Positions 5,972-14,737 of a stretch of DNA of 24,702 nucleotides are shown one piece after another. Positions within the stretch are counted from its first letter, which is position 1; each line of letters opens with the position of its first letter. Below the pieces are notes generated by a model. It saw only the letters and a list, made by a program, of their open reading frames with translations. It ran no database searches and was not told the DNA's origin. Source of the DNA: an uncultured Christensenellaceae bacterium (lineage in GTDB: Bacteria > Bacillota > Clostridia > Christensenellales > Borkfalkiaceae); contig CAJUOY010000014.1 in NCBI GenBank assembly GCA_910588645.1, positions 22,864-47,565 on the forward strand, given 5' to 3'. The position numbers were made by a program, and so were the translations under genes.

Positions 5972-8956
5972 ATGGGACTTATTAAATTCATCCTGGGCGC
6001 CGATTCCAGAAGCGCTCTTAAAAAACTCAACAAGCTTGCTTTAAAGGTGGAGGCGCTGGACGAAAAGTATTCCGCAATGGACGACAAGGAACTCAAGGAC
6101 CAGACCAACGTCTTAAAGGAGAGACTTGCCAAGGGTGAAACGCTCGACGACATAATGTTCGACGCGTTCGCGGCATTCAGGGAGGCGAGCTGGCGCGTAC
6201 TCAAGATGAAGCACTTCCACGTTCAGATAGTCGGCGGCATATGCCTTCATCAGGGACGTATCGCCGAAATGAAGACGGGCGAAGGTAAGACGCTCGTTTC
6301 CACTTTGCCCGCTTATCTCAACGCACTTTCCGGCAAGGGCGTGCATATCGTTACCGTTAACGATTACCTTGCAAAGCGCGACGCTGAGTGGATGGGTAAA
6401 GTTCATAAGTTTATGGGGCTTACCGTAGGCGTAGTAGTCCCCGGTATGGACGATGCGGAAAAACAGAAGGCCTATAAATGTGACATAATTTACGCAACCA
6501 ACAACGAACTGGGCTTCGATTATCTTAGGGACAACCTTAAAACTTCCATTCCCTCGATGGTTCAGCGCGAACTCAACTACTGCATTATCGACGAGGTCGA
6601 CTCGATTTTAATAGACGAAGCGAGAACCCCGCTCATTATCTCGGGAAGAGGAGGAGAAAGCTCCAAGCTGTACGAGGACGTGGATAAGTTCGTCCGCACA
6701 TTGAAAGGCGGTTTCGACGACGATAAAAAGGACGCGGAAAAACATGTCCCCTCCAAGAAAAAGAAGGAGACGGAGGAAGGCAGAGCGGCCGCCGAAAAAC
6801 TTGAAAAAATCCTTGAAGAAATGGAAAATTGGGACTACGTTATCGATCGCAAGGACAAGTCCGTAACCATAACCGAAAAGGGCGCGGAAAAGGCGGAAAG
6901 GTTTTTCAATATAAGAAACCTCGGCGATATAGAGAACGCCGAATTGAACCACCACATACAGCAGGCGTTAAAGGCGCACGAGCTGTTCCATAACGGAGAG
7001 GAATATATAGTTTCCGCCGACGGCGAAATACTCATTGTAGACGAATTTACAGGCCGTGTATTGAACGGCAGGAGATATTCGGACGGATTGCATCAGGCGA
7101 TAGAGGCCAAGGAAAAAGTAAAGGTCAAGGAAGAGAACAAGACTCACGCTACCGTTACATTCCAGAACTATTTCCGTCTCTATAAAAAACTTGCGGGTAT
7201 GACCGGTACGGCTATGACCGAAGAGGACGAGTTCAGAACCATATATTCGTTGGACGTAGTTCCCATTCCCACCAACCGCCCCGTACAGCGCGTTGACTAT
7301 TCCGATATGATTTATTCCACGGTCGAGGGCAAAAAACGCGCGATAGTAAACGAGGTTGTGGAGCGTCACGCAAAGGGACAACCCATATTGATTGGTACAG
7401 TTACCGTAGAAAAGTCGGAGGAAATTTCCAGACTTTTGAGAAGAAACGGCGTCAAGCACAACATATTGAACGCTAAAAACCACGAGCGCGAGGCGGAAAT
7501 CGTTGCCCAGGCGGGAAGAATGAACGCCGTTACCATTGCGACCAATATGGCCGGCCGCGGTACCGATATTCTGTTGGGCGGCAACCCCGAATATCTCGCT
7601 AAAAAGCGTATGCGCGAAGAGGGCTACGAACACGATATGATCGAAGTGGCAATTTCTTACGCAGACAGGGAGTTTACACCCGAAGAGCAGACGGCCCGCG
7701 CAAGATACGCAGAACTTTACGAAGGTTACAAAAAGGAAACGGAAGCAGAGAAGAAGGAAGTAATCGCCGTCGGCGGTCTCTGCATTCTCGGTACGGAGAG
7801 ACACGAGTCGCGCCGTATTGATAACCAGCTTCGAGGACGTTCCGGACGTCAGGGAGATCCCGGCGCTTCGCTGTTTTTTATATCGCTCGAAGACGACCTT
7901 GCAAAGAGGTTCGGCGGCGAAAGAATGAAACAGCTATATAATATCTTCAAAATAGACGAAGACCAGTGTTTACAATCCAAGATGCTTACGCGCAGTATAG
8001 AAAACGCGCAGAAAGCGATCGAGGGAAGAAACTTCGGTATAAGAAAGCACACTCTGCAATATGATGAGGTAATGAACGAACAGCGTAAGACCATTTACGG
8101 CGAACGTCTGAACGTTCTTCGAGGCGCAGACGTTCACGAACAGATGCTCAAATATATTCCCGACTATATCGAAAAGGTTGTGCGCGAGGCGGTAAATACC
8201 GACGCTATGCCCGAAAAGTGGGATGAGGAAGCTCTCAACGAGGCATTGAAACAGAAGGTTTACCCTGACGAGTGTACGTTTGAAATTACCCGTGAAATGC
8301 TTGAACGTTGGGATTACGAGCACGCAATAAATAAAATTTCCAAGGAAGTCATCAAGGCGTACGAGCAGAAGATAGTAAACATCGCGGAAATGACTTACGG
8401 TCAGGTGGACTATCATCAGATAGAGAGAAACGAACTTTTACGCAGCGTAGACAGAAACTGGATAGATCATATCGACGCTATGGATCAGCTCAGAAAAGGC
8501 ATAGGACTGCGCGGTTACGCACAGCAGGATCCCATTATAGCCTATAAGCAAGAGGGCTACGAGATGTTCGACGAAATGATAGATAGAATACAGACTATCA
8601 CCATTTCCCGACTTTTGAAGGGCCGCATAGTGCGCGTGCCCAATGCGCCTCAGCAGAGACAGGTTCCCCCTCAGCCCACGCCAGAAATGTTGGCAAGGGC
8701 CAAGGAAGTTTTACAGCAGAAAGTGCGCGAGGCGGCAGAAGCTAAAGGGCAGGCTCCTGCGGAGAACGGCGGCAGCGCCTCTTCCGGTCCCGTAATAGGC
8801 GATGCGCCTCAGCCCCCCAAGGATCTTATGACCAGCTCGGACGGCAAGCAGACTCCCAGAGTTTCCTCTAAGTCCAACGTAGGCAGGAACGATCCCTGTC
8901 CCTGCGGCAGCGGTAAAAAGTATAAGGACTGCTGCTATTGGAAAGATCACCAGTAA
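5972..8956 (+). CDS. secA: SecA preprotein translocase ATPase
   Basis: Motor of the Sec pathway; drives secretory proteins through SecYEG at the cytoplasmic membrane. The 994 residues are longer than in E. coli (901) or B. subtilis (841). Walker A is MKTGEGKT at about 100-107, the DEAD-type box DEVD at about 206, the helicase motif NMAGRGTDI is in NBD2, and ESRRIDNQLRGRSGRQGDPG is intact. The C-terminus is a Pro/Gln/Ala-rich linker and a SEC-C zinc motif with CPCGSGKKYKDCC. A Lys/Glu-rich insertion lies at about 235-280, after the RTPLIISG segment, and a further charged stretch lies in NBD2 before GGLCILGTERHESRR. ATG 5972 has TAAGGGA as ribosome binding site. The following prfB is 33 bases away, a common Firmicute gene order. 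Confidence 0.98.
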   Translation: MGLIKFILGADSRSALKKLNKLALKVEALDEKYSAMDDKELKDQTNVLKERLAKGETLDDIMFDAFAAFREASWRVLKMKHFHVQIVGGICLHQGRIAEMKTGEGKTLVSTLPAYLNALSGKGVHIVTVNDYLAKRDAEWMGKVHKFMGLTVGVVVPGMDDAEKQKAYKCDIIYATNNELGFDYLRDNLKTSIPSMVQRELNYCIIDEVDSILIDEARTPLIISGRGGESSKLYEDVDKFVRTLKGGFDDDKKDAEKHVPSKKKKETEEGRAAAEKLEKILEEMENWDYVIDRKDKSVTITEKGAEKAERFFNIRNLGDIENAELNHHIQQALKAHELFHNGEEYIVSADGEILIVDEFTGRVLNGRRYSDGLHQAIEAKEKVKVKEENKTHATVTFQNYFRLYKKLAGMTGTAMTEEDEFRTIYSLDVVPIPTNRPVQRVDYSDMIYSTVEGKKRAIVNEVVERHAKGQPILIGTVTVEKSEEISRLLRRNGVKHNILNAKNHEREAEIVAQAGRMNAVTIATNMAGRGTDILLGGNPEYLAKKRMREEGYEHDMIEVAISYADREFTPEEQTARARYAELYEGYKKETEAEKKEVIAVGGLCILGTERHESRRIDNQLRGRSGRQGDPGASLFFISLEDDLAKRFGGERMKQLYNIFKIDEDQCLQSKMLTRSIENAQKAIEGRNFGIRKHTLQYDEVMNEQRKTIYGERLNVLRGADVHEQMLKYIPDYIEKVVREAVNTDAMPEKWDEEALNEALKQKVYPDECTFEITREMLERWDYEHAINKISKEVIKAYEQKIVNIAEMTYGQVDYHQIERNELLRSVDRNWIDHIDAMDQLRKGIGLRGYAQQDPIIAYKQEGYEMFDEMIDRIQTITISRLLKGRIVRVPNAPQQRQVPPQPTPEMLARAKEVLQQKVREAAEAKGQAPAENGGSASSGPVIGDAPQPPKDLMTSSDGKQTPRVSSKSNVGRNDPCPCGSGKKYKDCCYWKDHQ

Positions 8957-8989
8957 TTAGGCGCCTACAGCGCGGACTATCGATAATTT

Positions 8990-10090
8990 ATGTTTAAAGC
9001 CGACGATTACAGATTAAAACTTAAAGCTCTTGCCGACACTCTTGCGGAGGCAAAATATGCCCTCGACATCGACAACCTCGGATCACGTCTTGCGGAACTC
9101 AAAGCCGAGCAGGAAAATCCCGAGGTATGGCAGGATCTTGAAAAATCCAAGAAAATCGGCCGTGAAATTTCTGCGGTCGAAGGCAAGATGAATTCCTACA
9201 AAAAGGGAGAGGAGGCGCTTGCGGACGCTTACGCTTTTATCGATCTTATCGAGGAAGCCGATGACGAAAGCCTTATTCCCGAACTTGAAGGAATGATCTG
9301 CGCCGCGGAAGAGGATATTGAGAATATGCGCATTCGCGCTCTTCTTCGCGGCAAGTACGACTCCAATAACGCTATTTTGAACTTGCACTCGGGCGCTGGC
9401 GGTACGGAAGCTTGCGACTGGACTCAAATGCTTTACAGAATGTATTGCAGATATTGTGAACAGCAGGGTTTTAAAGTCACCGAACTTGATTTCGAAGACG
9501 GCGACGAAGCGGGCTTGAAGAGCGTTTCCTTTAAAGTTGACGGCGAAAACGCTTACGGATTTTTAAAGGCGGAAAAGGGAGTGCACAGACTTGTGCGTAT
9601 TTCTCCTTTCGACAGCAACAAGAGGAGACATACGTCTTTTGCCTCGCTTGAAGTTATGCCGGAGGTCGACGACGACAATTCTGTGGAGATCAGGGACGAG
9701 GATATAAGAATAGACGTTTATCGTGCGTCGGGCGCGGGCGGTCAGAAGGTAAATAAAACCGAAACCGCGATACGTATCACGCATTTCCCCACTGGGATAG
9801 TCGTAACCTGTCAGAACGAGCGCAGTCAGTTGCAGAATAAGGCTATGGCTTTCGAGTATTTGAGGGCCAAACTTGTCGAGAGACAGATAGCCGAACGAGA
9901 GGCGGCCGACGCTGAACTGAAAGGCGAAATCAAAAAGATAGAATGGGGAAGTCAGATAAGAAGCTACGTGTTCTGTCCCTATACCCTTGTAAAAGATCAC
10001 CGTACCGGGTATGAAAATACCAACGTTCAGGGCGTTATGGATGGCGACATTCAGGGCTTTATAATAGACTACCTTAAAAAGACGGTATAA
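8990..10090 (+). CDS. prfB: Peptide chain release factor 2 (RF2), no programmed frameshift
   Basis: Releases finished peptides at UGA and UAA codons. The 366-residue frame is uninterrupted. The codon-recognition tripeptide SPF is at 205-207 and the catalytic GGQ at 250-252, the same numbering as in E. coli RF2, so the start at ATG 8990 is right; an in-frame TAA two codons upstream excludes a longer protein. Many bacteria need a +1 frameshift at codon 26 (CTTTGAC); here codons 25-26 are CTC GAC, with no stop. There is no clear Shine-Dalgarno sequence before the ATG. The 33-base gap after secA holds a 10-bp palindrome (8958-8967). Probably co-transcribed with secA, since no promoter or terminator is seen between them. 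Confidence 0.97.
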   Translation: MFKADDYRLKLKALADTLAEAKYALDIDNLGSRLAELKAEQENPEVWQDLEKSKKIGREISAVEGKMNSYKKGEEALADAYAFIDLIEEADDESLIPELEGMICAAEEDIENMRIRALLRGKYDSNNAILNLHSGAGGTEACDWTQMLYRMYCRYCEQQGFKVTELDFEDGDEAGLKSVSFKVDGENAYGFLKAEKGVHRLVRISPFDSNKRRHTSFASLEVMPEVDDDNSVEIRDEDIRIDVYRASGAGGQKVNKTETAIRITHFPTGIVVTCQNERSQLQNKAMAFEYLRAKLVERQIAEREAADAELKGEIKKIEWGSQIRSYVFCPYTLVKDHRTGYENTNVQGVMDGDIQGFIIDYLKKTV

Positions 10091-10096
10091 TAATTG

Positions 10097-10114
10097 ACGG
10101 CGGGAAACCGCCGT
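10097..10114 (+). other. GNRA-type hairpin between prfB and tsaD
   Basis: acggcgg (10097-10103) pairs with ccgccgt (10108-10114) around GAAA, a GNRA tetraloop. No proper T-tract follows, and the tsaD ATG is only 8 bases away in a place where a ribosome binding site would be expected. It may be a weak terminator or attenuator of tsaD translation, or a processing site. Confidence 0.5.
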
Positions 10115-10122
10115 TTCGGCTT

Positions 10123-11160
10123 ATGTACGATAAAAATTCCTTTAAGATAAAAGAGACTCCCGTAATTTTGGGGCTTGAATCGAGTTGCGACGAAACTGCG
10201 GCGGCTGTGATCCGCGGCAGAAAACTTTTGTCGAGCAAAATTATATCTTCCGCGACCGAACAGGCAAAGTACGGCGGCGTGGTGCCTGAAATCGCTTCCC
10301 GCGCGCATACCGAGGCCGTCGACGAAGTCGTAAAAGCGGCCGTGGAGGAAGCGGGTATTACTCTCAACGAAATAGATGCGGTAGCAGTAACTTACGGCGC
10401 GGGGCTTTTGGGCGCCCTTCTTGTGGGGCTTTCGTTTGCGAAATCGCTTGCATATACTCTCGGAGTGCCGCTGATTGTGGTAAACCATATCCGCGGGCAT
10501 CTTGCGGCTTCATACCTTGCGGACGATAAGCTCAAACCGCCTTACGTTACGTTGCTTGCAAGCGGCGGGCACACCGCGATATTGCACACTGTCACGGAAA
10601 CCGAATTCAAGCTTTTGGGCGGGACTTGCGACGACGCGGCGGGGGAAGCCTTCGACAAGGTTGCAAGGGTGCTCGGGCTCGAATATCCCGGCGGCGTCAA
10701 CGTTGAAAGGTTGGCAAAATCGGGCGAAAATAACGTGCCTTTACCTAAATGTATAGTAAGGGACAGTCAGACAATAAAATTTTCATACAGCGGTCTTAAA
10801 ACTGCCGTCATAAATTACTGCCATACTGCCGAACAGCGGGGTGAAAATATAGTAAAAGAGGATGTTGCGAACTCCTTCCAGCACGCGGCGGTAGATCCCC
10901 TTGTGGAAAAGACCGTAGAATGCGCTTTAAACCTTGGCGTAAATACAGTGACTGCGGGTGGCGGCGTAATAGCCAACGGCTACCTGAGAGAAAGACTCTC
11001 CTCTGCCTGCAAAAAGGCGGGGCTTAAACTGGTTCTGCCCGAAAAGAAGTACTGTACGGACAATGCGGCGATGATCGCGGCCGAGGGGCTTATTCAATAT
11101 CTTGCCGGTAATTTTGCCGATCTCAGCATAAACGCCCGGGCGCAGATACCCCTGAATTGA
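10123..11160 (+). CDS. tsaD: tRNA N6-adenosine threonylcarbamoyltransferase
   Basis: Transfers the threonylcarbamoyl group to A37 of ANN-decoding tRNAs (t6A), together with TsaB and TsaE, which are not in the window. The 345 residues are a normal length for the Kae1/TsaD family. Visible are LGLESSCDET at the N-terminus, the metal-binding NHIRGH (H122, H126), ASGGHT, the SYSGLKTA segment and CTDNAAMIA near the C-terminus. The residue between the two histidines that is often acidic (HLEGH) is Arg here. ATG 10123 gives about 13 residues before the conserved start. No clear ribosome binding site precedes it; a hairpin occupies that position. Likely the last gene of a secA-prfB-tsaD unit, although no terminator is evident directly after it. 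Confidence 0.96.
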   Translation: MYDKNSFKIKETPVILGLESSCDETAAAVIRGRKLLSSKIISSATEQAKYGGVVPEIASRAHTEAVDEVVKAAVEEAGITLNEIDAVAVTYGAGLLGALLVGLSFAKSLAYTLGVPLIVVNHIRGHLAASYLADDKLKPPYVTLLASGGHTAILHTVTETEFKLLGGTCDDAAGEAFDKVARVLGLEYPGGVNVERLAKSGENNVPLPKCIVRDSQTIKFSYSGLKTAVINYCHTAEQRGENIVKEDVANSFQHAAVDPLVEKTVECALNLGVNTVTAGGGVIANGYLRERLSSACKKAGLKLVLPEKKYCTDNAAMIAAEGLIQYLAGNFADLSINARAQIPLN

Positions 11161-11165
11161 ACAAT

Positions 11166-11208
11166 TTGTATCAATTCGCTTTACTTTTTTTAAAACATTT
11201 AATATAAT
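11166..11208 (+). promoter_or_regulatory. Promoter of the ileS T-box transcript with TTGTATCAA element
   Basis: TTTACT (11180-11185), 17-bp spacer, TATAAT (11203-11208). The 9-mer TTGTATCAA (11166-11174) stands 5 bases before the -35 box, exactly as at the secA promoter. Confidence 0.75.
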
Positions 11209-11227
11209 CTAAGTACAACTGTATCAA

Positions 11228-11456
11228 AGGCTATGACGAAGGACAATGTCTTATTTTTTCGCTTTTCAGAGAGTTTCCGGTCGGTGCGAGGAAGCAGGCG
11301 CTCTTTAAGAATATCACCTTCCAGCTTATTTTCCGAAAGCTTTTGCAACTAAGAAAATACGGATTCGTAACCCGTTACAAGTTACGGCAAATGTCTGTTT
11401 GTTTTGGTGGTTTTAATATGCTCTTTTGGAGTATCCGAAACGGATACTCCTTTTTT
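11228..11456 (+). promoter_or_regulatory. T-box riboswitch controlling ileS (Ile specifier)
   Basis: Leader RNA that senses uncharged tRNA-Ile and prevents termination upstream of ileS. Stem I features are visible: GACGAAGGACA near the 5' end, the AGAGAG motif (11268-11273), the distal-loop sequence with GGTCGGTGCGA (about 11279-11289), and a specifier region GAATATCACC whose codon ATC (11313-11315, followed by A) reads isoleucine. The tRNA-acceptor binding part is the GGTGGT at 11406-11411, containing the UGGU expected to pair with ACCA. The flanks of this core do not match the usual AGGGTGGTACCGCG. A strong terminator ends the leader just before the ileS ribosome binding site. I have not folded the antiterminator. 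Confidence 0.88.
11428..11456 (+). terminator. Terminator of the ileS T-box leader
   Basis: Perfect 10-bp stem (11428-11437 with 11441-11450), AAA loop and six T. Its place between the T-box core and the ileS start identifies it as the regulated terminator. An open frame from TTG 11404 runs through it and is not the start of ileS. Confidence 0.95.
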
Positions 11457-11478
11457 AATCTTTATTGCGGGAGTTTTT

Positions 11479-14400
11479 ATGTATAAGAAAGTAGACACGT
11501 CCTTAAACTTTTTGGACAGAGAAAAGGAAGTTATCGAATTCTGGAAGAAAAACGGCGTCTTTGAAAGGTCGGTGACTAAAAACGAGGGCGGGGAAGAGTT
11601 TTCGTTTTACGACGGCCCCCCTACGGCCAACGGCAGACCTCACGTAGGTCACGTTCTTACGCGAGTAATGAAGGATATTATCCCACGTTACCGTACTATG
11701 AAGGGCAAGCACGTCTTGAGGAAGGCGGGCTGGGATACCCACGGTCTGCCCGTAGAACTCGAAGTGGAAAAGATACTGGGACTTGACGGAAAGCCGCAGA
11801 TAGAGAGCTACGGTATAGAGCCCTTTATAAGCCAGTGCAAGCAGTCCGTTTGGAAGTACAAGAGCGAATGGGAAACTATGTCCGAGCGCGTCGGTTACTG
11901 GGCGGATATGGACAACCCTTACGTGACTTACGACGACAATTATATCGAGTCGGAGTGGTGGGCGTTAAAGGAAATGCACAAAAAGGGACTTTTATATAAG
12001 GGGCACAAAATTGTTCCCTATTGTCCCAGATGCGGTACTGCGCTCTCCTCGCACGAAGTTGCTCAGGGCTATAAACTTGTAAAAGAGAATTCCGCCGTCG
12101 CGCGCTTTAAGGTCAAGGGCTCTGACAACCGCTATATTCTTGCATGGACTACTACGCCCTGGACTTTGCCGTCCAACGTTGCGCTTTGTATGAACCCGCA
12201 GGAAAATTACGTTGAAATAAAATCCGGCGAGGACAAATACATCCTTGCCGAAGCTCTCGTCGGCAAATTCTTTGAAGAGTACGAAGTTGTTTGCAGAAAG
12301 ACGGGTAAAGAGTGGGAAGGACTTGAGTACGAGCCGCTTTTTGAAGAGACGTTCGTTGAGGTAAAGCGTATTTCCCCTGCAGCCGCTCCCTTAAAGGCGC
12401 ACTACGTGGTCTGCGACGGTTACGTTACCATGGGCGACGGTACGGGAGTAGTGCACATCGCTCCCGCGTTCGGCGAAGACGACTATAAAGTCGGCAAACG
12501 CTATAAACTGCCAGTCGTACAACTTGTAAACGAGAGGGGGTGTTTCGACGAAAGATTTTCAAGCCTTGAAGGACTGTTCGCAAAGAAAGCGGATAAGCCT
12601 ATTCTGGACAGACTGGAAAAGGCGGGATTATTATTCAAAGTTTTACCGTACGAGCACGATTATCCCCATTGCTGGAGATGCGATACGCCCCTGCTCTATT
12701 ACGCAAAGTCGAGCTGGTTTATCGAAGTAACCAAGGTCAAGGATAAAATAATCGCCGCAAACCGTTCAGTCAACTGGATGCCCGACAACGTCAAGGAAGG
12801 ACGCATGGGCAACTTTTTGGAAAACGTCATAGACTGGGGCCTCTCCCGCGACAGGTATTGGGGAACACCCCTTCCCGTGTGGATTTGCCCCGACTGCGGA
12901 CAAATCGAAGTAATAGGCTCCAAGGCAGAATTAAAGGAAAAATGCGGGCTTGCGGCCGATGAAAATATAGAACTTCACCGTCCCTATCTCGATAACCTTA
13001 CCTGCCGGTGTTCCAAGTGCGGCGGAAAGATGTCACGTACGAGGGAAGTAATAGACTGTTGGTTCGATTCGGGTTCCATGCCCTTTGCGCAGTATCACTA
13101 TCCGTTTGAAAACGAGGAGCTGTTCAAAAAGACTTTCCCCGCAGATTTCATATCGGAAGCTGTGGATCAGACACGCGGCTGGTTCTATACTTTGCTCGTA
13201 ATAAACACAATTCTTTTCGGCAAAGCGCCCTTTAAAAACTGTATAGTTTTGGGACACGTCAACGATAAAAACGGCATTAAGATGTCCAAACACAAGGGCA
13301 ATGTCGTAGATCCAAACACCGTCTTGAACAAACAGGGCGCGGACGCGGTAAGGTGGTACTTCTATTCGTCCTCGGCTCCCTGGCTGCCGTCGAGGTTCTC
13401 CGAGGAAACCGTTTCCGAGGCGCAGAGAAAGTATATAGGTACGCTTTGGAATACGTATGCGTTCTTTACCCTGTATGCGGAAATAGACAAATACAACCCC
13501 GCAGAATACAATTTGAAGGATTGCAAATTGTCGCTTATGGACAAATGGATCCTTTCAAAGTTGAATTCGCTTGTAAAATTTATCGATACAAGTCTTGAAA
13601 ATTACGATATTTTCGAAAGTTCCCGTGCGTTGCAGGACTTTTCAGACGTTCTTTCAAACTGGTACGTCCGTCGCTGCCGCGACAGATACTGGGGCTCGGA
13701 AATGACGGAAGACAAGGCCGCGGCATACACGACGCTTTATACCGTGCTTGTAACTCTTGCAAAGCTTACCGCGCCCTATACGCCGTTTATAGCCGAAATG
13801 ATGTACGGCAATCTCGTGCCCGAGTTCTATAAGGACGCGCCCGTATCCGTACACCTTTGTTCCTTCCCCGAATGCGACGAGTCGTACATCGATAAGAGAT
13901 TGGAGGACGGAATGGATGAAGTTCTTAAGATAGTCATTCTCGGCCGCGCGGCGAGAAACGCCGGCAACCTCAAAAACCGTCAGCCGCTCTCCGAAATGTA
14001 CGTGGTTACGGATAAGTCGATAGAGCTTTCCGAAGAAGAAAAGTCTATAATTTTGGACGAATTGAACGTTAAAACTTTGAAAAAATCTACCGACGCGGAG
14101 AAGTTTTTAAGCTATAAGCTAAAGCCTCAGCTTAAAACGTTGGGGCCCAAGTACGGCAAACAGCTGGGCGCGATAACGGCATTTTTAAATTCCTGCGACG
14201 CTAAAAAAGTAGTAAACTCCGTTAAAAACGGAGGAAGTTACGTCATAGAGGAGCTGGGCGTAACCCTGTTGCAGGAGGATTTGCAGATATTCCCCGTGAG
14301 CGAAAGCGGCTTTGTCGCGGCCGAGGACAGGGGCGTTACCGTTGCTTTGAACTCCGAACTTACACCCGAACTTCTTTTCGAGGGAACAGAGCGCGAGCTT

Positions 14401-14625
14401 GTTTCCAAAATTCAGAATATGAGGAAGGAAGCGGGTTTCGAGGTTACGGACAGAATAGAGATATACTATAAGGACGCTGGAAGTATGACCAACGCAGTGC
14501 TTGAAAAGGCGCGGTTCGCTGGTGACGTACTGGCCGTAAAGGTCGTTTCCGGCAGTGCGGACGGTTTTACCGCCGTGCAGAATATCAACGGCGAAAAAGT
14601 TTGTCTTACGCTTGTAAGAGTATAA
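11479..14625 (+). CDS. ileS: Isoleucyl-tRNA synthetase, IleS2 (eukaryotic-like) type
   Basis: Charges tRNA-Ile with isoleucine in the cytosol and edits misactivated valine. The product has 1048 residues. The HIGH signature reads PHVGH from residue 55, KMSKS reads KMSKH at 601-605, and the DTHGLPVE and YCPRCGT segments are as in the long IleS2 group found in clostridia and in eukaryotic cytosol, rather than the roughly 920-residue IleS1 of E. coli. The editing domain is the stretch around residues 190-400 (with WTTTPWTLPSN and GTGVVHIAPAFGEDD). ATG 11479 has GCGGGAG just upstream. Expression is controlled by the T-box leader. IleS2 enzymes are generally less sensitive to mupirocin, so low natural sensitivity is inferred. 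Confidence 0.97.
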   Translation: MYKKVDTSLNFLDREKEVIEFWKKNGVFERSVTKNEGGEEFSFYDGPPTANGRPHVGHVLTRVMKDIIPRYRTMKGKHVLRKAGWDTHGLPVELEVEKILGLDGKPQIESYGIEPFISQCKQSVWKYKSEWETMSERVGYWADMDNPYVTYDDNYIESEWWALKEMHKKGLLYKGHKIVPYCPRCGTALSSHEVAQGYKLVKENSAVARFKVKGSDNRYILAWTTTPWTLPSNVALCMNPQENYVEIKSGEDKYILAEALVGKFFEEYEVVCRKTGKEWEGLEYEPLFEETFVEVKRISPAAAPLKAHYVVCDGYVTMGDGTGVVHIAPAFGEDDYKVGKRYKLPVVQLVNERGCFDERFSSLEGLFAKKADKPILDRLEKAGLLFKVLPYEHDYPHCWRCDTPLLYYAKSSWFIEVTKVKDKIIAANRSVNWMPDNVKEGRMGNFLENVIDWGLSRDRYWGTPLPVWICPDCGQIEVIGSKAELKEKCGLAADENIELHRPYLDNLTCRCSKCGGKMSRTREVIDCWFDSGSMPFAQYHYPFENEELFKKTFPADFISEAVDQTRGWFYTLLVINTILFGKAPFKNCIVLGHVNDKNGIKMSKHKGNVVDPNTVLNKQGADAVRWYFYSSSAPWLPSRFSEETVSEAQRKYIGTLWNTYAFFTLYAEIDKYNPAEYNLKDCKLSLMDKWILSKLNSLVKFIDTSLENYDIFESSRALQDFSDVLSNWYVRRCRDRYWGSEMTEDKAAAYTTLYTVLVTLAKLTAPYTPFIAEMMYGNLVPEFYKDAPVSVHLCSFPECDESYIDKRLEDGMDEVLKIVILGRAARNAGNLKNRQPLSEMYVVTDKSIELSEEEKSIILDELNVKTLKKSTDAEKFLSYKLKPQLKTLGPKYGKQLGAITAFLNSCDAKKVVNSVKNGGSYVIEELGVTLLQEDLQIFPVSESGFVAAEDRGVTVALNSELTPELLFEGTERELVSKIQNMRKEAGFEVTDRIEIYYKDAGSMTNAVLEKARFAGDVLAVKVVSGSADGFTAVQNINGEKVCLTLVRV

Positions 14626-14636
14626 AATACGTTTTT

Positions 14637-14672
14637 AATCGGCGGGATTGGGACAATCCTGCCGATTTTTTC
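14637..14672 (+). terminator. Terminator after ileS
   Basis: 13-bp stem with one G-U pair (14637-14649 with 14655-14667), 5-nt loop and a run of six T, starting 11 bases after the ileS stop codon. Confidence 0.93.
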
Positions 14673-14737
14673 TTACGTTTCGGGGAAAATCGCAAATTTT
14701 AGTTTATTTTCGCCCGCCGCGGTCATAAATTAGCTCT

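Noticed and set aside
6968..7804. 278-residue open frame on the minus strand inside secA
   Set aside because: Antisense to conserved SecA domains, Phe/Val/Leu-rich by complementarity, no ribosome binding site.
11404..11478. N-terminal extension of IleS from TTG 11404
   Set aside because: The stretch contains the T-box core and its terminator; ATG 11479 has a ribosome binding site and matches the start of clostridial IleS.
13060..13080. GGTTCGATTC resembling a tRNA T-loop
   Set aside because: It lies within conserved ileS codons (CWFDSGS) and no cloverleaf is present.
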